A stretch of DNA of 14,467 nucleotides from Methanothrix harundinacea (lineage in GTDB: Archaea > Halobacteriota > Methanosarcinia > Methanotrichales > Methanotrichaceae), in the NCBI GenBank assembly GCA_002502785.1, contig DAQG01000122.1, positions 1 to 14,467 of the forward strand, in the 5' to 3' direction. How positions within the stretch are numbered: the stretch's first letter is position 1; every line of letters starts with the position of its first letter. Shown piece after piece: positions 7,660-14,173 of the stretch. A model generated the notes under the pieces. It did no database searches, was not told the DNA's origin, and worked only from the letters and a program-made list of their open reading frames with translations. The translations under genes and the position numbers were made by a program.

Positions 7660-7677
7660 CCGACAGGTTGCTGTCGG
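7660..7677 (+). promoter_or_regulatory. 5' leader hairpin of LTD gene 2
   Basis: CCGACAG and CTGTCGG form a perfect 7-bp stem with a GTTG loop at the predicted 5' end of the transcript. It may stabilise the mRNA or bind a regulator. It is the strongest of the three leader hairpins. Confidence 0.6.
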
Positions 7678-7700
7678 TCGGAACAGATCTTCAAATCGAG

Positions 7701-7707
7701 GTGGGGG
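7701..7707 (+). promoter_or_regulatory. GTGGGGG ribosome site of LTD gene 2
   Basis: GTGGGGG ends 8 bases before the ATG at 7716. GGGGG can pair with the CCUCC core of 16S rRNA through one G-U wobble, and GAGGTG starting two bases earlier also pairs. The same motif occurs before LTD gene 3 (10692-10698) and overlaps the start of LTD gene 1 (6960-6966). Confidence 0.55.
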
Positions 7708-7715
7708 ATTTTATC

Positions 7716-8189
7716 ATGTATCGAATTTCGTGGAGACTGTTGATATCCTTATTTGGCGTCTTGGCGATATCTGGTGCGGGTCTCGGCGCGGTCGTGATCA
7801 ACGAGGTGGAGCTCAACCCGCCCGGCGACGCCAACGAGTGGGTGGAGCTTTACAACAACGGTGCAGAAGAGCAGGACGTGGGCCGCTGGAGCGTCTGGAT
7901 CGTCGACTTCGATCCCACCTGGACCGGCGTGATAAAAATACCACCAGAGACGGTGGTCGCACCCGGCAGCTTCTACGTCGCCGAAGGGGACAGACATTGG
8001 ATCCACACATCTGGAAGCGGGACCGTAATCCTGAAGACGGAAGGCGGGATGGAGGTCGACAAGACCCCCCTTCTGACCGACAAAAGCGACAACTTCTTCA
8101 CCAACACCCGCTATCCAAACGGGGTCGACACCGACCAAAGGTCTGACTGGGTCTTCGGTAAGGGCACCAAAAACGCCAATAATTCTTAA
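7716..8189 (+). CDS. Secreted lamin-tail-domain (LTD) protein 2
   Basis: A 157-residue paralogue of the proteins at 6958 and 10705. The signal peptide (hydrophobic core LLISLFGVLAISGAGLGA, ending about residue 25) is followed by VVINEVELNPPGD, EWVELYNNG, GRWSVWIVD and, at the C terminus, TRYPNGVDTDQRSDWVF: a single lamin tail domain. The start at 7716 is set by the GTGGGGG site 8 bases upstream and by alignment of the signal peptide; an open frame extends 16 codons further upstream but would place the leader hairpin inside coding sequence. Its signal-peptide DNA closely resembles that of LTD gene 1, suggesting fairly recent duplication. Envelope localisation is likely and the partner is unknown. 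Confidence 0.88.
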   Translation: MYRISWRLLISLFGVLAISGAGLGAVVINEVELNPPGDANEWVELYNNGAEEQDVGRWSVWIVDFDPTWTGVIKIPPETVVAPGSFYVAEGDRHWIHTSGSGTVILKTEGGMEVDKTPLLTDKSDNFFTNTRYPNGVDTDQRSDWVFGKGTKNANNS

Positions 8190-8291
8190 CCTTACGATCT
8201 ATGAGTAAGAAGTAGAACGTATCCCTTCTGAATTCCAGGATCGATCGTAATCCATCGGTCCATTCCTTTTTCCATCAACCGGACCAGAACC

Positions 8292-9155
8292 ATGAGTTCA
8301 CAGAATCAGACGCCCGATGGCCGAACTTCCCGCAGGATCGATGTCAAGATTTCAAAGGACCTGATCCTCTTTGCTGGCCAAAACCGCCCTCAAGAGTATC
8401 CCACCTCAAAAATCCAGAAGGGGCTCGTCATTTTCCTGAAAGGAGAAGACCTAGGCGAGGAAGGGGTGGGGTTTGGGCTTCCAGTCCTCAAGTTCGGTGA
8501 CGAGGCGGCATTTCCAGGAAGGTCCAGTTCGAGGATCACGAAGGAGGGCGACCTTACGGTGGTTGAGATCGACTACGACCTCAACCTCGCGAGCAGGCTC
8601 GCGATTGGAAATAGACAGATCGATGGGGATCGGCTTTATCGAGCCAAGGGCAGGATCGACCGTCTCCACAGAGATCGTCCACCCCTGAGGCGCACCATAA
8701 ACCTCGCCTCCGCCCTATTAAGGCGGGCCCTATCGGTGGAGACGAGGCTCGCGGAGACGGATTCGTTTGGCAGAGCGAGGGTGGTATACACCATATCCCG
8801 AAACGGCAGGATCGACGTCCGCGTGAGATGCTGGCCGAAGGAAAAGGGCTGCACCGAGATGGCGGTCATGAACGAGCAGGGCGCAAGCAGCTTTGAACGC
8901 TTCCGAAACTCCGAAGGGCTGGACCTTTTGGGCAAAGAGATAGGCCCCTGGGAAAGAACTTCAGCAGAGTGGTCCGAGTTCGTCGATTCAAAGCATGGTC
9001 TGTCCTTCAAGCTCTGGAAGACTGAGGGCGCAGAGCCATTTTATGGACGGGAGGCGAGGCCCGGCCGTCTCGCCTGGGCAGGGCTAGCCCACGTGGTTCC
9101 CATGCCCAGCGGAAGAGAATTCGAGTACAAAATCGTGCTTGGTGCACCACCATGA
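8292..9155 (+). CDS. Unrecognised 287-residue protein coupled to a radical SAM gene
   Basis: I do not recognise a family. It is a soluble, charge-rich protein with no signal peptide or membrane segment. It has alternating short hydrophobic segments suggesting a largely beta fold, a basic Arg-rich central stretch (about 118-140), and one Cys pair (CWPKEKGC, C-x6-C, near residues 181-188). The C-terminal part has regular aromatic positions (LAWAGLAHVVPMPSGREFEY). Its TGA overlaps the ATG of the radical SAM gene (ATGA at 9152-9155), so the two are translationally coupled and probably work together, perhaps as substrate, substrate-binding partner or scaffold; this is inference. The start is ATG with no strong ribosome site. 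It lies between LTD genes 2 and 3. Confidence 0.8.
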   Translation: MSSQNQTPDGRTSRRIDVKISKDLILFAGQNRPQEYPTSKIQKGLVIFLKGEDLGEEGVGFGLPVLKFGDEAAFPGRSSSRITKEGDLTVVEIDYDLNLASRLAIGNRQIDGDRLYRAKGRIDRLHRDRPPLRRTINLASALLRRALSVETRLAETDSFGRARVVYTISRNGRIDVRVRCWPKEKGCTEMAVMNEQGASSFERFRNSEGLDLLGKEIGPWERTSAEWSEFVDSKHGLSFKLWKTEGAEPFYGREARPGRLAWAGLAHVVPMPSGREFEYKIVLGAPP

Positions 9156-10549
9156 CCTCCGTTCTTTTGATATACCCCTACTTCAAGCCCCGGCACAAGA
9201 ACCCGAGCTTCCTCTTTCCCCCTTTGGGCCTCGGGTACATCGCCTCCAACCTTCGAAAGGGCGGTCACGTGGTGGATATTTTGGACTGCACCTTTCTCGA
9301 AAAGAAGGAGGCTCGGGGCAGGGCCATCGCCTCGAAAGCCGAAGTGGTGGGGATCTACTCCATGGCTTCGATGCGAGACGAAGCCCTGAGATTTGCGAGG
9401 CTCCTTCGAGATCAATCCAAGCTATTGGTGGCGGGCGGACCTCAGCCCTCATCCGATCCTGAGCCCTTTCTCGACGATTTCGATCTGGCTGTGATCGGTG
9501 AGGGCGAGGAGACGATCCTGGAAATCCTTCGATCCCTGGAGGAGGGATCCGACTTCGGTTCGGTGAGGGGGATCGCCTATCGTCGGGGAAGGGCGGTGAG
9601 ATCGGCTCTCAATCCTCGAAAGGGGAAGTTGGCCCTCAAAGATGCTCATTGCGAGGAGGTCGTTGTAACAGAGCCGCGACCTCTCCAGGAATGCTTGGAC
9701 CGGGTGCCCTTTCCCGCAAGAGACCTCTTTGCCAACGAGGACTACATCCGCTACTGTAGGAGGCGTTTTGGCAAGGCATCCACAGCCTTGATCACCACAA
9801 GAGGCTGTCCCTTCCACTGCGAGTTCTGTAGCCGTTCGGTATTCGGGATATCTTATCGGGAGAGGTCCCCCGAAAACGTCCTCGACGAGGTGGAGGTGGT
9901 CCTCGGTCTCGGGTACGATCACGTCCACTTCGCTGACGACGTCTTCACCCTCAACAGGGATCGGGTCCTCGATATCTGCCAACGGATCCGGGACGGAGGC
10001 CCGTCTTTCGGCTGGGAGTGCCTCGGCCGTGTCGATTCCATCGATACGACCGTCGCCCTGGCCATGAAAGAGGCCGGATGTGAGAGGGTCCTTTTCGGGA
10101 TCGAGTCGGGTTCCGATTCCGTCTTAAGGCTGATGAAAAAGAGGATCACTGTAGAGAAGGCAAAAAGGGCCGTCTCGGCGGCTCACTTTGCCGGCCTCAA
10201 GACCGGAGCCTTCTTCATACTCTGCTATCCCGGCGAGACCGACGATATGGTTCTTGAGACCCTGAGGTTTGCAACCCGCCTGCCCCTCGACTACATATCC
10301 TTCACCATCCCTCACCCGCTGCCAGGAACTTCCCTTTACGAGAGGGTGAAGGGAAAGGCGGCTTCGGATGCTGGCTCGCCGGACGAGGTGATGGTATTCG
10401 ACGCCGAATTTTCCAAGAGAAAGATGAGGTTTGTCACCCTCAAGGGCGAGGTCCAGTTCGAGATCCGAAAACGTCTGGGCCGAGGCGCTCCTCTGGTCCT
10501 CGCGCCCTTCGAGGTCCTGACCGACGAGATATTCAGTCGTATGAAGTAG
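9152..10549 (+). CDS. B12-binding-type radical SAM protein
   Basis: A 465-residue radical SAM enzyme of the cobalamin-binding-domain type. The N-terminal Rossmann-like half starts MTSVLLIYPYF and includes FPPLGLGYIASNLRKGGH, VGIYSM, LLVAGGPQPS and AVIGEGEETI, all typical of such proteins. The classical cobalamin DxHxxG motif is not apparent, so base-off B12 binding is uncertain. The radical SAM core carries C219, C223 and C226 (RGCPFHCEFCSR), followed by HFADDVFTLNRDRV, FGIESGSDSVLRLMKK and FILCYPGETDDM, the usual SAM-binding and barrel segments. The family includes methylases, cyclases and lipid or peptide modifiers; the substrate is unknown. It overlaps the upstream 287-residue protein by four bases. 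Confidence 0.92.
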   Translation: MTSVLLIYPYFKPRHKNPSFLFPPLGLGYIASNLRKGGHVVDILDCTFLEKKEARGRAIASKAEVVGIYSMASMRDEALRFARLLRDQSKLLVAGGPQPSSDPEPFLDDFDLAVIGEGEETILEILRSLEEGSDFGSVRGIAYRRGRAVRSALNPRKGKLALKDAHCEEVVVTEPRPLQECLDRVPFPARDLFANEDYIRYCRRRFGKASTALITTRGCPFHCEFCSRSVFGISYRERSPENVLDEVEVVLGLGYDHVHFADDVFTLNRDRVLDICQRIRDGGPSFGWECLGRVDSIDTTVALAMKEAGCERVLFGIESGSDSVLRLMKKRITVEKAKRAVSAAHFAGLKTGAFFILCYPGETDDMVLETLRFATRLPLDYISFTIPHPLPGTSLYERVKGKAASDAGSPDEVMVFDAEFSKRKMRFVTLKGEVQFEIRKRLGRGAPLVLAPFEVLTDEIFSRMK

Positions 10550-10607
10550 CAATGCTTGTAATTTGCGAGGGGTTTTGAGTGGCGAGGGAGATGTTGCCTT
10601 TCGCCTC

Positions 10608-10628
10608 ATCGATACGGTTATTTATTCG
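10608..10628 (+). promoter_or_regulatory. Shared LTD promoter element, copy 3
   Basis: ATCGATACGGTTATTTATTC with TATA core GTTATTTAT (10617-10625). It nearly matches copy 2, and the distance from core to the GGGGG site is 77 bases against 78 in copy 2 and 69 in copy 1. This conserved geometry supports a common regulatory cassette. It gives LTD gene 3 its own promoter, apart from the radical SAM operon upstream. Confidence 0.75.
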
Positions 10629-10650
10629 AAGACCATTTTTATCCCACGGG

Positions 10651-10671
10651 CCGGGACGGACATCGTCTCGG
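10651..10671 (+). promoter_or_regulatory. 5' leader hairpin of LTD gene 3
   Basis: CCGGGACG pairs with CGTCTCGG (8 pairs including one G-U) around a GACAT loop, at the predicted transcript 5' end. An AGATCT sequence follows (10677-10682), also present in the LTD2 leader (7685-7690). Confidence 0.55.
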
Positions 10672-10704
10672 GACTCAGATCTGAAGTTCATGTGGGGGTT
10701 AATC

Positions 10705-11214
10705 ATGAAACTGATCTTGCAATTATTGATGACGTCTTTGACGTTTCTTGCCGGCATCACGATCGTATCGGGATTGGGACCGGGATCGGTCGTCATCAAC
10801 GAGGTGGAGCTGAACCCGCAGGGCGAGGCGAGCGAGTGGGTGGAGCTTTACAACTCCGGGGACGACTCTGTGAACATAGGTCGCTGGAGCGTTTCCATCG
10901 TCGACACCCTGCCCTCCTCGGGCAAGTGGATGGGCGTGATCCCGATACCGAGAGATGCCTCCATCCAGGCTGGCGGGTTCTACGTAGTTGAGGGCGACGA
11001 TCGCTGGGTTCACGGAAACAACGGAACGGTCTTCCTAAGGACCGACTCCTGGGCAGAGGTGGACAAAACGCCACCTCTGAGCGACGAGGAGGGAAACGAC
11101 TTCTCCTGGTCCCGCTACCCCAACGGCCTGGACACCGACCGGAGATCTGACTGGGTCTTCATCAAGTCAACTCCGGGCGCGGAGAATTCCCTAAGGCTCG
11201 TCTCAGGACCCTGA
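10705..11214 (+). CDS. Secreted lamin-tail-domain (LTD) protein 3
   Basis: A 169-residue third paralogue. The signal peptide (MKLILQLLMTSLTFLAGITI, ending around residue 30) precedes VVINEVELNPQGEASEWVEL, then GRWSVSIVDTLP, and the C-terminal WSRYPNGLDTDRRSDWVF with TPGAENS, so it holds one lamin tail domain. The ATG at 10705 is preferred because the GTGGGGG site ends 6 bases upstream. A second ATG at 10690, in frame and overlapping that motif, would add five residues and is the arrangement LTD gene 1 seems to use. The signal peptide is less similar to those of LTD 1 and 2, so this is the more distant paralogue. Function in the envelope is inferred and the partner unknown. Confidence 0.87.
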   Translation: MKLILQLLMTSLTFLAGITIVSGLGPGSVVINEVELNPQGEASEWVELYNSGDDSVNIGRWSVSIVDTLPSSGKWMGVIPIPRDASIQAGGFYVVEGDDRWVHGNNGTVFLRTDSWAEVDKTPPLSDEEGNDFSWSRYPNGLDTDRRSDWVFIKSTPGAENSLRLVSGP

Positions 11215-11386
11215 GGGGTTCATAAGCCCTCCGTCCGGCCCGGCCAGCCTGGCAGGTCATGCAAAACCAGTATAATCTAGCGCCGATTTCAGAGAGAGAT
11301 CAAGCATCCAGGGACGAAGATGGCCGCGATTTGATGTCCTGCCGCACCTTGAGGGACGCGGCTCTTCAGAGGTCCTTTCGCATTCA

Positions 11387-11394
11387 TTTATATG
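11387..11394 (+). promoter_or_regulatory. TATA box of the 126-residue protein gene
   Basis: TTTATATG lies 36-43 bases before the ATG at 11430, and a ribosome site AGGTGG (11418-11423) sits 6 bases before that ATG. A start site near 11417 would leave a short leader containing the site. The rest of the gap 11215-11386 shows no gene or strong structure. Confidence 0.65.
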
Positions 11395-11429
11395 AGAGGA
11401 TACCGTAAATAGGTCCCAGGTGGAAATTC

Positions 11430-11810
11430 ATGGTATCTCTGAACGTGAACGCGGCTACGGCCAAGGTACAGGGAAGCGAAGATTCTGAGAGGTATCCCAT
11501 CGTTGCTGAGGTCAAGGGGCCCGGAAAGGATGGGGGTCTCATGGTCACGGTGGGAATCGAGTCGCCGATATCGGCCAAGGTGAGCGGCGATTTTCAGAGC
11601 CCTGTGGCCGTCAGTCTTCCCGAGCTTCAGCAGATAGCCCAAGCCGTCACCAAGATGGTGGAGGGCATAAAGGTCGACGTCGCTGGCGTGAAGGAAAGCC
11701 CTCTGAAGGTTGCCCTCGGCCGGATCCCAGTGGACCTGACCATCTCCGTCACATCCCCCAAAGACGAGTCGGTGCTGACGGTCAGCATAAAGGGCTCGAT
11801 AGGGGACTGA
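11430..11810 (+). CDS. Unrecognised 126-residue beta-rich protein
   Basis: I do not recognise a family. The protein has no Cys, no signal peptide and no membrane segment. Alternating hydrophobic patterns (ISAKVSG, PVAVSL, IKVDVAG, VDLTISVTSP, VLTVSIKGSI) indicate a mostly beta protein with one central helix (LPELQQIAQAVTKMVEG, about 64-80). The gene has a clear TATA box, an AGGTGG ribosome site and an ATG start, so it is very likely expressed. It lies 89 bases before the membrane exporter-family gene, probably as a separate or loosely linked unit. A small cytosolic, possibly oligomeric, structural or binding protein is the most that can be said. Confidence 0.78.
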   Translation: MVSLNVNAATAKVQGSEDSERYPIVAEVKGPGKDGGLMVTVGIESPISAKVSGDFQSPVAVSLPELQQIAQAVTKMVEGIKVDVAGVKESPLKVALGRIPVDLTISVTSPKDESVLTVSIKGSIGD

Positions 11811-11899
11811 GTTTTCCCGTTCCCTTCAATCACAAGCGATCCCGAGCCCCCCGATCTCTTATCTTTCGGACGGGGGCGAAAGGTCCTGGTTGAGGCGGA

Positions 11900-12391
11900 G
11901 TGATCCATCTGATAGAATTCTTCTACTCAATCCCGGGCTGGCTCGCCACGTTCCTTCTGGCGATGTCGCCGATCTTCGAGCTTCGGGGCGCTATACCTCT
12001 CGCGATAGGGGTTTACGGCCTCTCTCCCCTTGAGGCATACCTGATCTCGGTAGTCGGAAACCTGGTGCCGGTGGTCTTTCTCCTACTTTACCTGGAGCCG
12101 GTCTCTCGCCGCCTGATGAGATACCGGCTCGGAAAGGCGTTTTTCACTTGGCTATTCACCCGAACCTACAGGAATCACGTCGAGAAGCACCGAAAGTACG
12201 GTCTTCTCGCCCTCACCTTTTTCGTCGCGCTCCCGCTTCCGGTGACGGGGGCTTGGACCGGCTCTGCCATAGCCTTCATCTTCGGCCTCAAGTTCAGGCA
12301 AGCCTTTCCAGCCATCGCCGTTGGAGTCTGCATCGCGGGAGTTATCGTGACGGCATCGGTGATAGGAGTGATATCCATAGCCTTCGGCTGA
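11900..12391 (+). CDS. Small multidrug export protein family (PF06695-type) membrane protein
   Basis: A 163-residue integral membrane protein of the family annotated as putative small multidrug export proteins; transport has not been firmly shown for most members. The hallmark is the N-terminal MSPIFELRGAIPLAIG, followed by a hydrophobic helix (LISVVGNLVPVVFLLLYLEP), a basic cytoplasmic loop with HVEKHRKYG near 93-101, then FVALPLPVTGAWTGSAIAFI and a final glycine-rich helix. About four to five membrane spans are expected. It starts with GTG, with a purine-rich GAGGCGG just before it. It converges with the DUF1622 gene, with only 14 bases between stops. Confidence 0.9.
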   Translation: MIHLIEFFYSIPGWLATFLLAMSPIFELRGAIPLAIGVYGLSPLEAYLISVVGNLVPVVFLLLYLEPVSRRLMRYRLGKAFFTWLFTRTYRNHVEKHRKYGLLALTFFVALPLPVTGAWTGSAIAFIFGLKFRQAFPAIAVGVCIAGVIVTASVIGVISIAFG

Positions 12392-12405
12392 GTTCGGCGC
12401 CGGGA

Positions 12406-12753
12406 TCACTCAAGCTGGTACTCTTCCGCCTCCTTGCTCAAAAAGTAGCCCATCAACGTCCTGATCACCACCACAGCACCCAGGAGGATCAGCTCCTCGT
12501 GGGTGGGGGCGACGAGGGTTGAGAGGACGTCGGCTGCTATGAAGAACTCAAGGCCGAAGACTATCTTGTCGGTCAGCTCTCGCCTTATGTGGTTGTAGGT
12601 GTAAGGCCTCTTTGCTACCTCCAGAAGCGCTATGTGGAGGATGGACTTCAGGCCACCGAATATTATCAGAGCCGCCCCGACAAGGCTGAAAAGCTGGGCG
12701 AAGGTATCCACAAGCTGCCTGAATATCAGCTCAAAGAACGGCAATGTATTCAC
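12406..12753 (-). CDS. DUF1622 membrane protein
   Basis: A 115-residue small membrane protein with the pattern of DUF1622: an N-terminal hydrophobic helix (LFSLVGAALIIFGGLKSIL), a basic loop with RRELTDKIVFGLEFFIAADV, then PTHEELILLGAVVVIRTLM and a charged tail. About three membrane spans are expected, and the function of the family is unknown. It starts with GTG at 12753, with GTGAG a few bases upstream. The 23-base gap after the DUF62 gene and the shared strand indicate a two-gene operon driven from the TATA box at 13713-13720. A PsiE-like assignment was considered, but the EELxxLGAxVxIRT pattern fits DUF1622 better. Confidence 0.82.
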   Translation of the reverse strand: MNTLPFFELIFRQLVDTFAQLFSLVGAALIIFGGLKSILHIALLEVAKRPYTYNHIRRELTDKIVFGLEFFIAADVLSTLVAPTHEELILLGAVVVIRTLMGYFLSKEAEEYQLE

Positions 12754-12776
12754 CTATTTCTCACTTTACGACGGCT

Positions 12777-13670
12777 TCATATCCTTCTGACACGAACCTC
12801 TGTCCTTGCGGAAACTCCGAGGGCATCGGCGGCGCTATCCATGTTAATTGCGATCTCCATCCGCCCCAAAGAGCTGACGAATGCTATCCATTCGCCTTTG
12901 GGCACGTCGCTGTAGGTGGTCCCGAAGACCGCATCAACATTCTCACCGCCGGTTAATATCACAATTCCGTCACCCGGCGATATATCTGCCCTTTCGATCA
13001 GGTCTTGACGGATGTTGGTGACGAGGTTTCCCCAGTGGTCGACGTGAGCGACGACCCCTACGATGGTCTTATTATCGAGATATGCCTCTGCGACCTCGAT
13101 CCTGACGGGATCGAAGAGCTCGGGTCCGACCTCGGAGGGGTCCATCCCGGCGGCTAGGTGGCCAGCCACAGGACCGTAAAAGCCGATCCCCTTGAAGGTT
13201 GCTGAAGCGTTGCCCCTCGAGGTGAGGTCCTGGTTTGAGATCTGCCGGACGCTGGCGACCCCAAGATCATTCATGACTTCTGTAAAAAGGCCGTTGTCCG
13301 GGCCGACTAAGAATTTACCGTCTTCGGTCTCCAGGACGATGGACCTCTCTTTTACTCCGGAACCTGGGTCGACATCCGCCACAAAGACCGAGCCAGGTGG
13401 GTATTCTCGCGCTGCCTGGGCGAGGATGTACGACCCCTCGGCGACGTTGAAGGTCGCAACTTCATGGGTTATGGTGGATATCCTCGCGTTCGGGTTTGCC
13501 GAGTATATTGATCCCTCCAGGGCTCCGACATAGAAGTCGGAGGTCCCGTAGTCGGTGAGGAGGACTACCAGGTTTTCAACGCCACCTCCAGAGGGCGCAC
13601 CTACCGCCCCTGGAAGAAAGGCCAGGAAAGCTGCCATCATCGTGATCAGAATCATAAGTCGTCTTATCAT
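12777..13670 (-). CDS. Exported DUF62 (SAM hydroxide adenosyltransferase family) protein with altered catalytic residues
   Basis: A 297-residue protein. The DUF62 family includes archaeal enzymes that hydrolyse S-adenosylmethionine to adenosine and methionine, and the related halogenases. Family marks are LLTDYG (38-43), ITHEVATFNVAEGSYIL, DVDPGSG (99-105), FLVGPDNGLFTEV, HVDHWGNLVTNI and a C-terminal GEWIAFVSSLGRMEIAIN. Residues 1-25 form a signal peptide (MIRRLMILITMMAAFLAF, then GAVGA), unexpected for an enzyme acting on cytosolic SAM. The D-R-H triad recalled for the family maps by spacing to D101, E108 and K160, so two of three positions differ. The ATG at 13670 has GGAG upstream and follows the TATA box at 13713-13720 by a proper distance; the in-frame ATG at 13709 would lie before the expected transcript start. 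The DUF1622 gene follows. Confidence 0.9.
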   Translation of the reverse strand: MIRRLMILITMMAAFLAFLPGAVGAPSGGGVENLVVLLTDYGTSDFYVGALEGSIYSANPNARISTITHEVATFNVAEGSYILAQAAREYPPGSVFVADVDPGSGVKERSIVLETEDGKFLVGPDNGLFTEVMNDLGVASVRQISNQDLTSRGNASATFKGIGFYGPVAGHLAAGMDPSEVGPELFDPVRIEVAEAYLDNKTIVGVVAHVDHWGNLVTNIRQDLIERADISPGDGIVILTGGENVDAVFGTTYSDVPKGEWIAFVSSLGRMEIAINMDSAADALGVSARTEVRVRRI

Positions 13671-13712
13671 TCTCACTTCTCCAACGAAATCCATCCTCTT
13701 TTTCGTCACAGC

Positions 13713-13720
13713 TTTATAAA
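13713..13720 (-). promoter_or_regulatory. TATA box of the DUF62-DUF1622 operon
   Basis: TTTATAAA, near-perfect archaeal box A, within the symmetric CTTTATAAAG. A start near 13690 on the minus strand gives a 20-base leader with GGAG before the ATG at 13670. The element is symmetric, so it could also act towards the truncated YeeE/YedE gene. Confidence 0.75.
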
Positions 13721-13747
13721 GATGTGGCGAAGTAAGTCACCGCCTGA

Positions 13748-14068
13748 AGAACCGGCTCCTTCGGCTCCTCGGCCCTGGGTGGGCTCATCTTCGGCTTCGG
13801 CCTTCTCGGCTACTGTTCGGGAACGATAGCCGGAGCCGTCGGCCAGGGATCGATCGACGCCCTGGTGAGCGGATTCGGCGGCGGACTTCTGGGGGCCGGC
13901 CTCTTCGCCGAGATTTATCCGAGGCTGGAAGAGACGATGCTGAGGAGGGGCGAGTTCGGGGACGCGACGTTTCCCGAGATCCTGGGGATGAACTCTTGGC
14001 TTGTGGTGATCCCTGCGGTTCTGACCCTGATCGGGCTGCTATTTTGGATCGAAGGAAGAGGGCTTTGA
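13748..14068 (+). pseudogene. 5'-truncated YeeE/YedE-family (sulfur transport type) membrane protein
   Basis: An open frame from just after a TGA (13745-13747) to 14068 encodes the C-terminal part of a YeeE/YedE-type membrane protein: GGLIFGFGLLGYCSGT, AGAVGQGSIDALVSG, GAGLFAEIYPRL, and a final helix LVVIPAVLTLIGLLFW. The family is linked to thiosulfate and sulfur-compound uptake and its members often come as half-size subunits. The conserved GYC-x-GT segment, whose Cys is the likely substrate residue, starts only about 20 codons in, so the usual N-terminal helices and start codon are missing. A GTG at 13865 could give 67 residues but falls after the conserved part. The lost sequence ends near the divergent TATA box, suggesting a deletion that left the DUF62 promoter intact. 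Confidence 0.75.
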
Positions 14069-14114
14069 ACACCCGAGGAGCAAGGAACATAACGGAGATC
14101 CGATGTCCCTCTTA

Positions 14115-14148
14115 AAATGAGAGCGGCTGAATCAGTCTCATTTCAGCC
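14115..14148 (+). other. Two interleaved inverted repeats (possible pseudoknot or switch)
   Basis: AAATGAGA (14115-14122) pairs perfectly with TCTCATTT (14136-14143), and GGCTGAA (14125-14131) pairs perfectly with TTCAGCC (14142-14148). The stems interleave and share two bases, so they form either alternatives or an H-type pseudoknot. It lies 47 bases after the truncated YeeE/YedE gene, and no gene clearly uses it. Confidence 0.5.
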
Positions 14149-14173
14149 TGTATTCCCCGCGATAGTTTGAAAA

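Noticed and set aside
10579..10704. Upstream extension of LTD gene 3 in frame
   Set aside because: It would place the conserved promoter and leader hairpin inside coding sequence and put 42 residues before the signal peptide.
11241..11255. GCCAGCCTGGC inverted repeat after LTD gene 3
   Set aside because: The one-base loop cannot form a hairpin and no T-tract follows, so it is not called a terminator.
11490..11530. RYPIVA shared by the 126-residue protein and the peptidase C-terminal module
   Set aside because: Only six residues match exactly, and the surrounding similarity is no more than expected between beta-rich sequences.
13785..14090. A 101-codon minus-strand frame opposite the truncated YeeE/YedE gene
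   Set aside because: Its Arg/Ser/Pro-rich composition is typical of an antisense shadow, and the plus strand shows clear family motifs.
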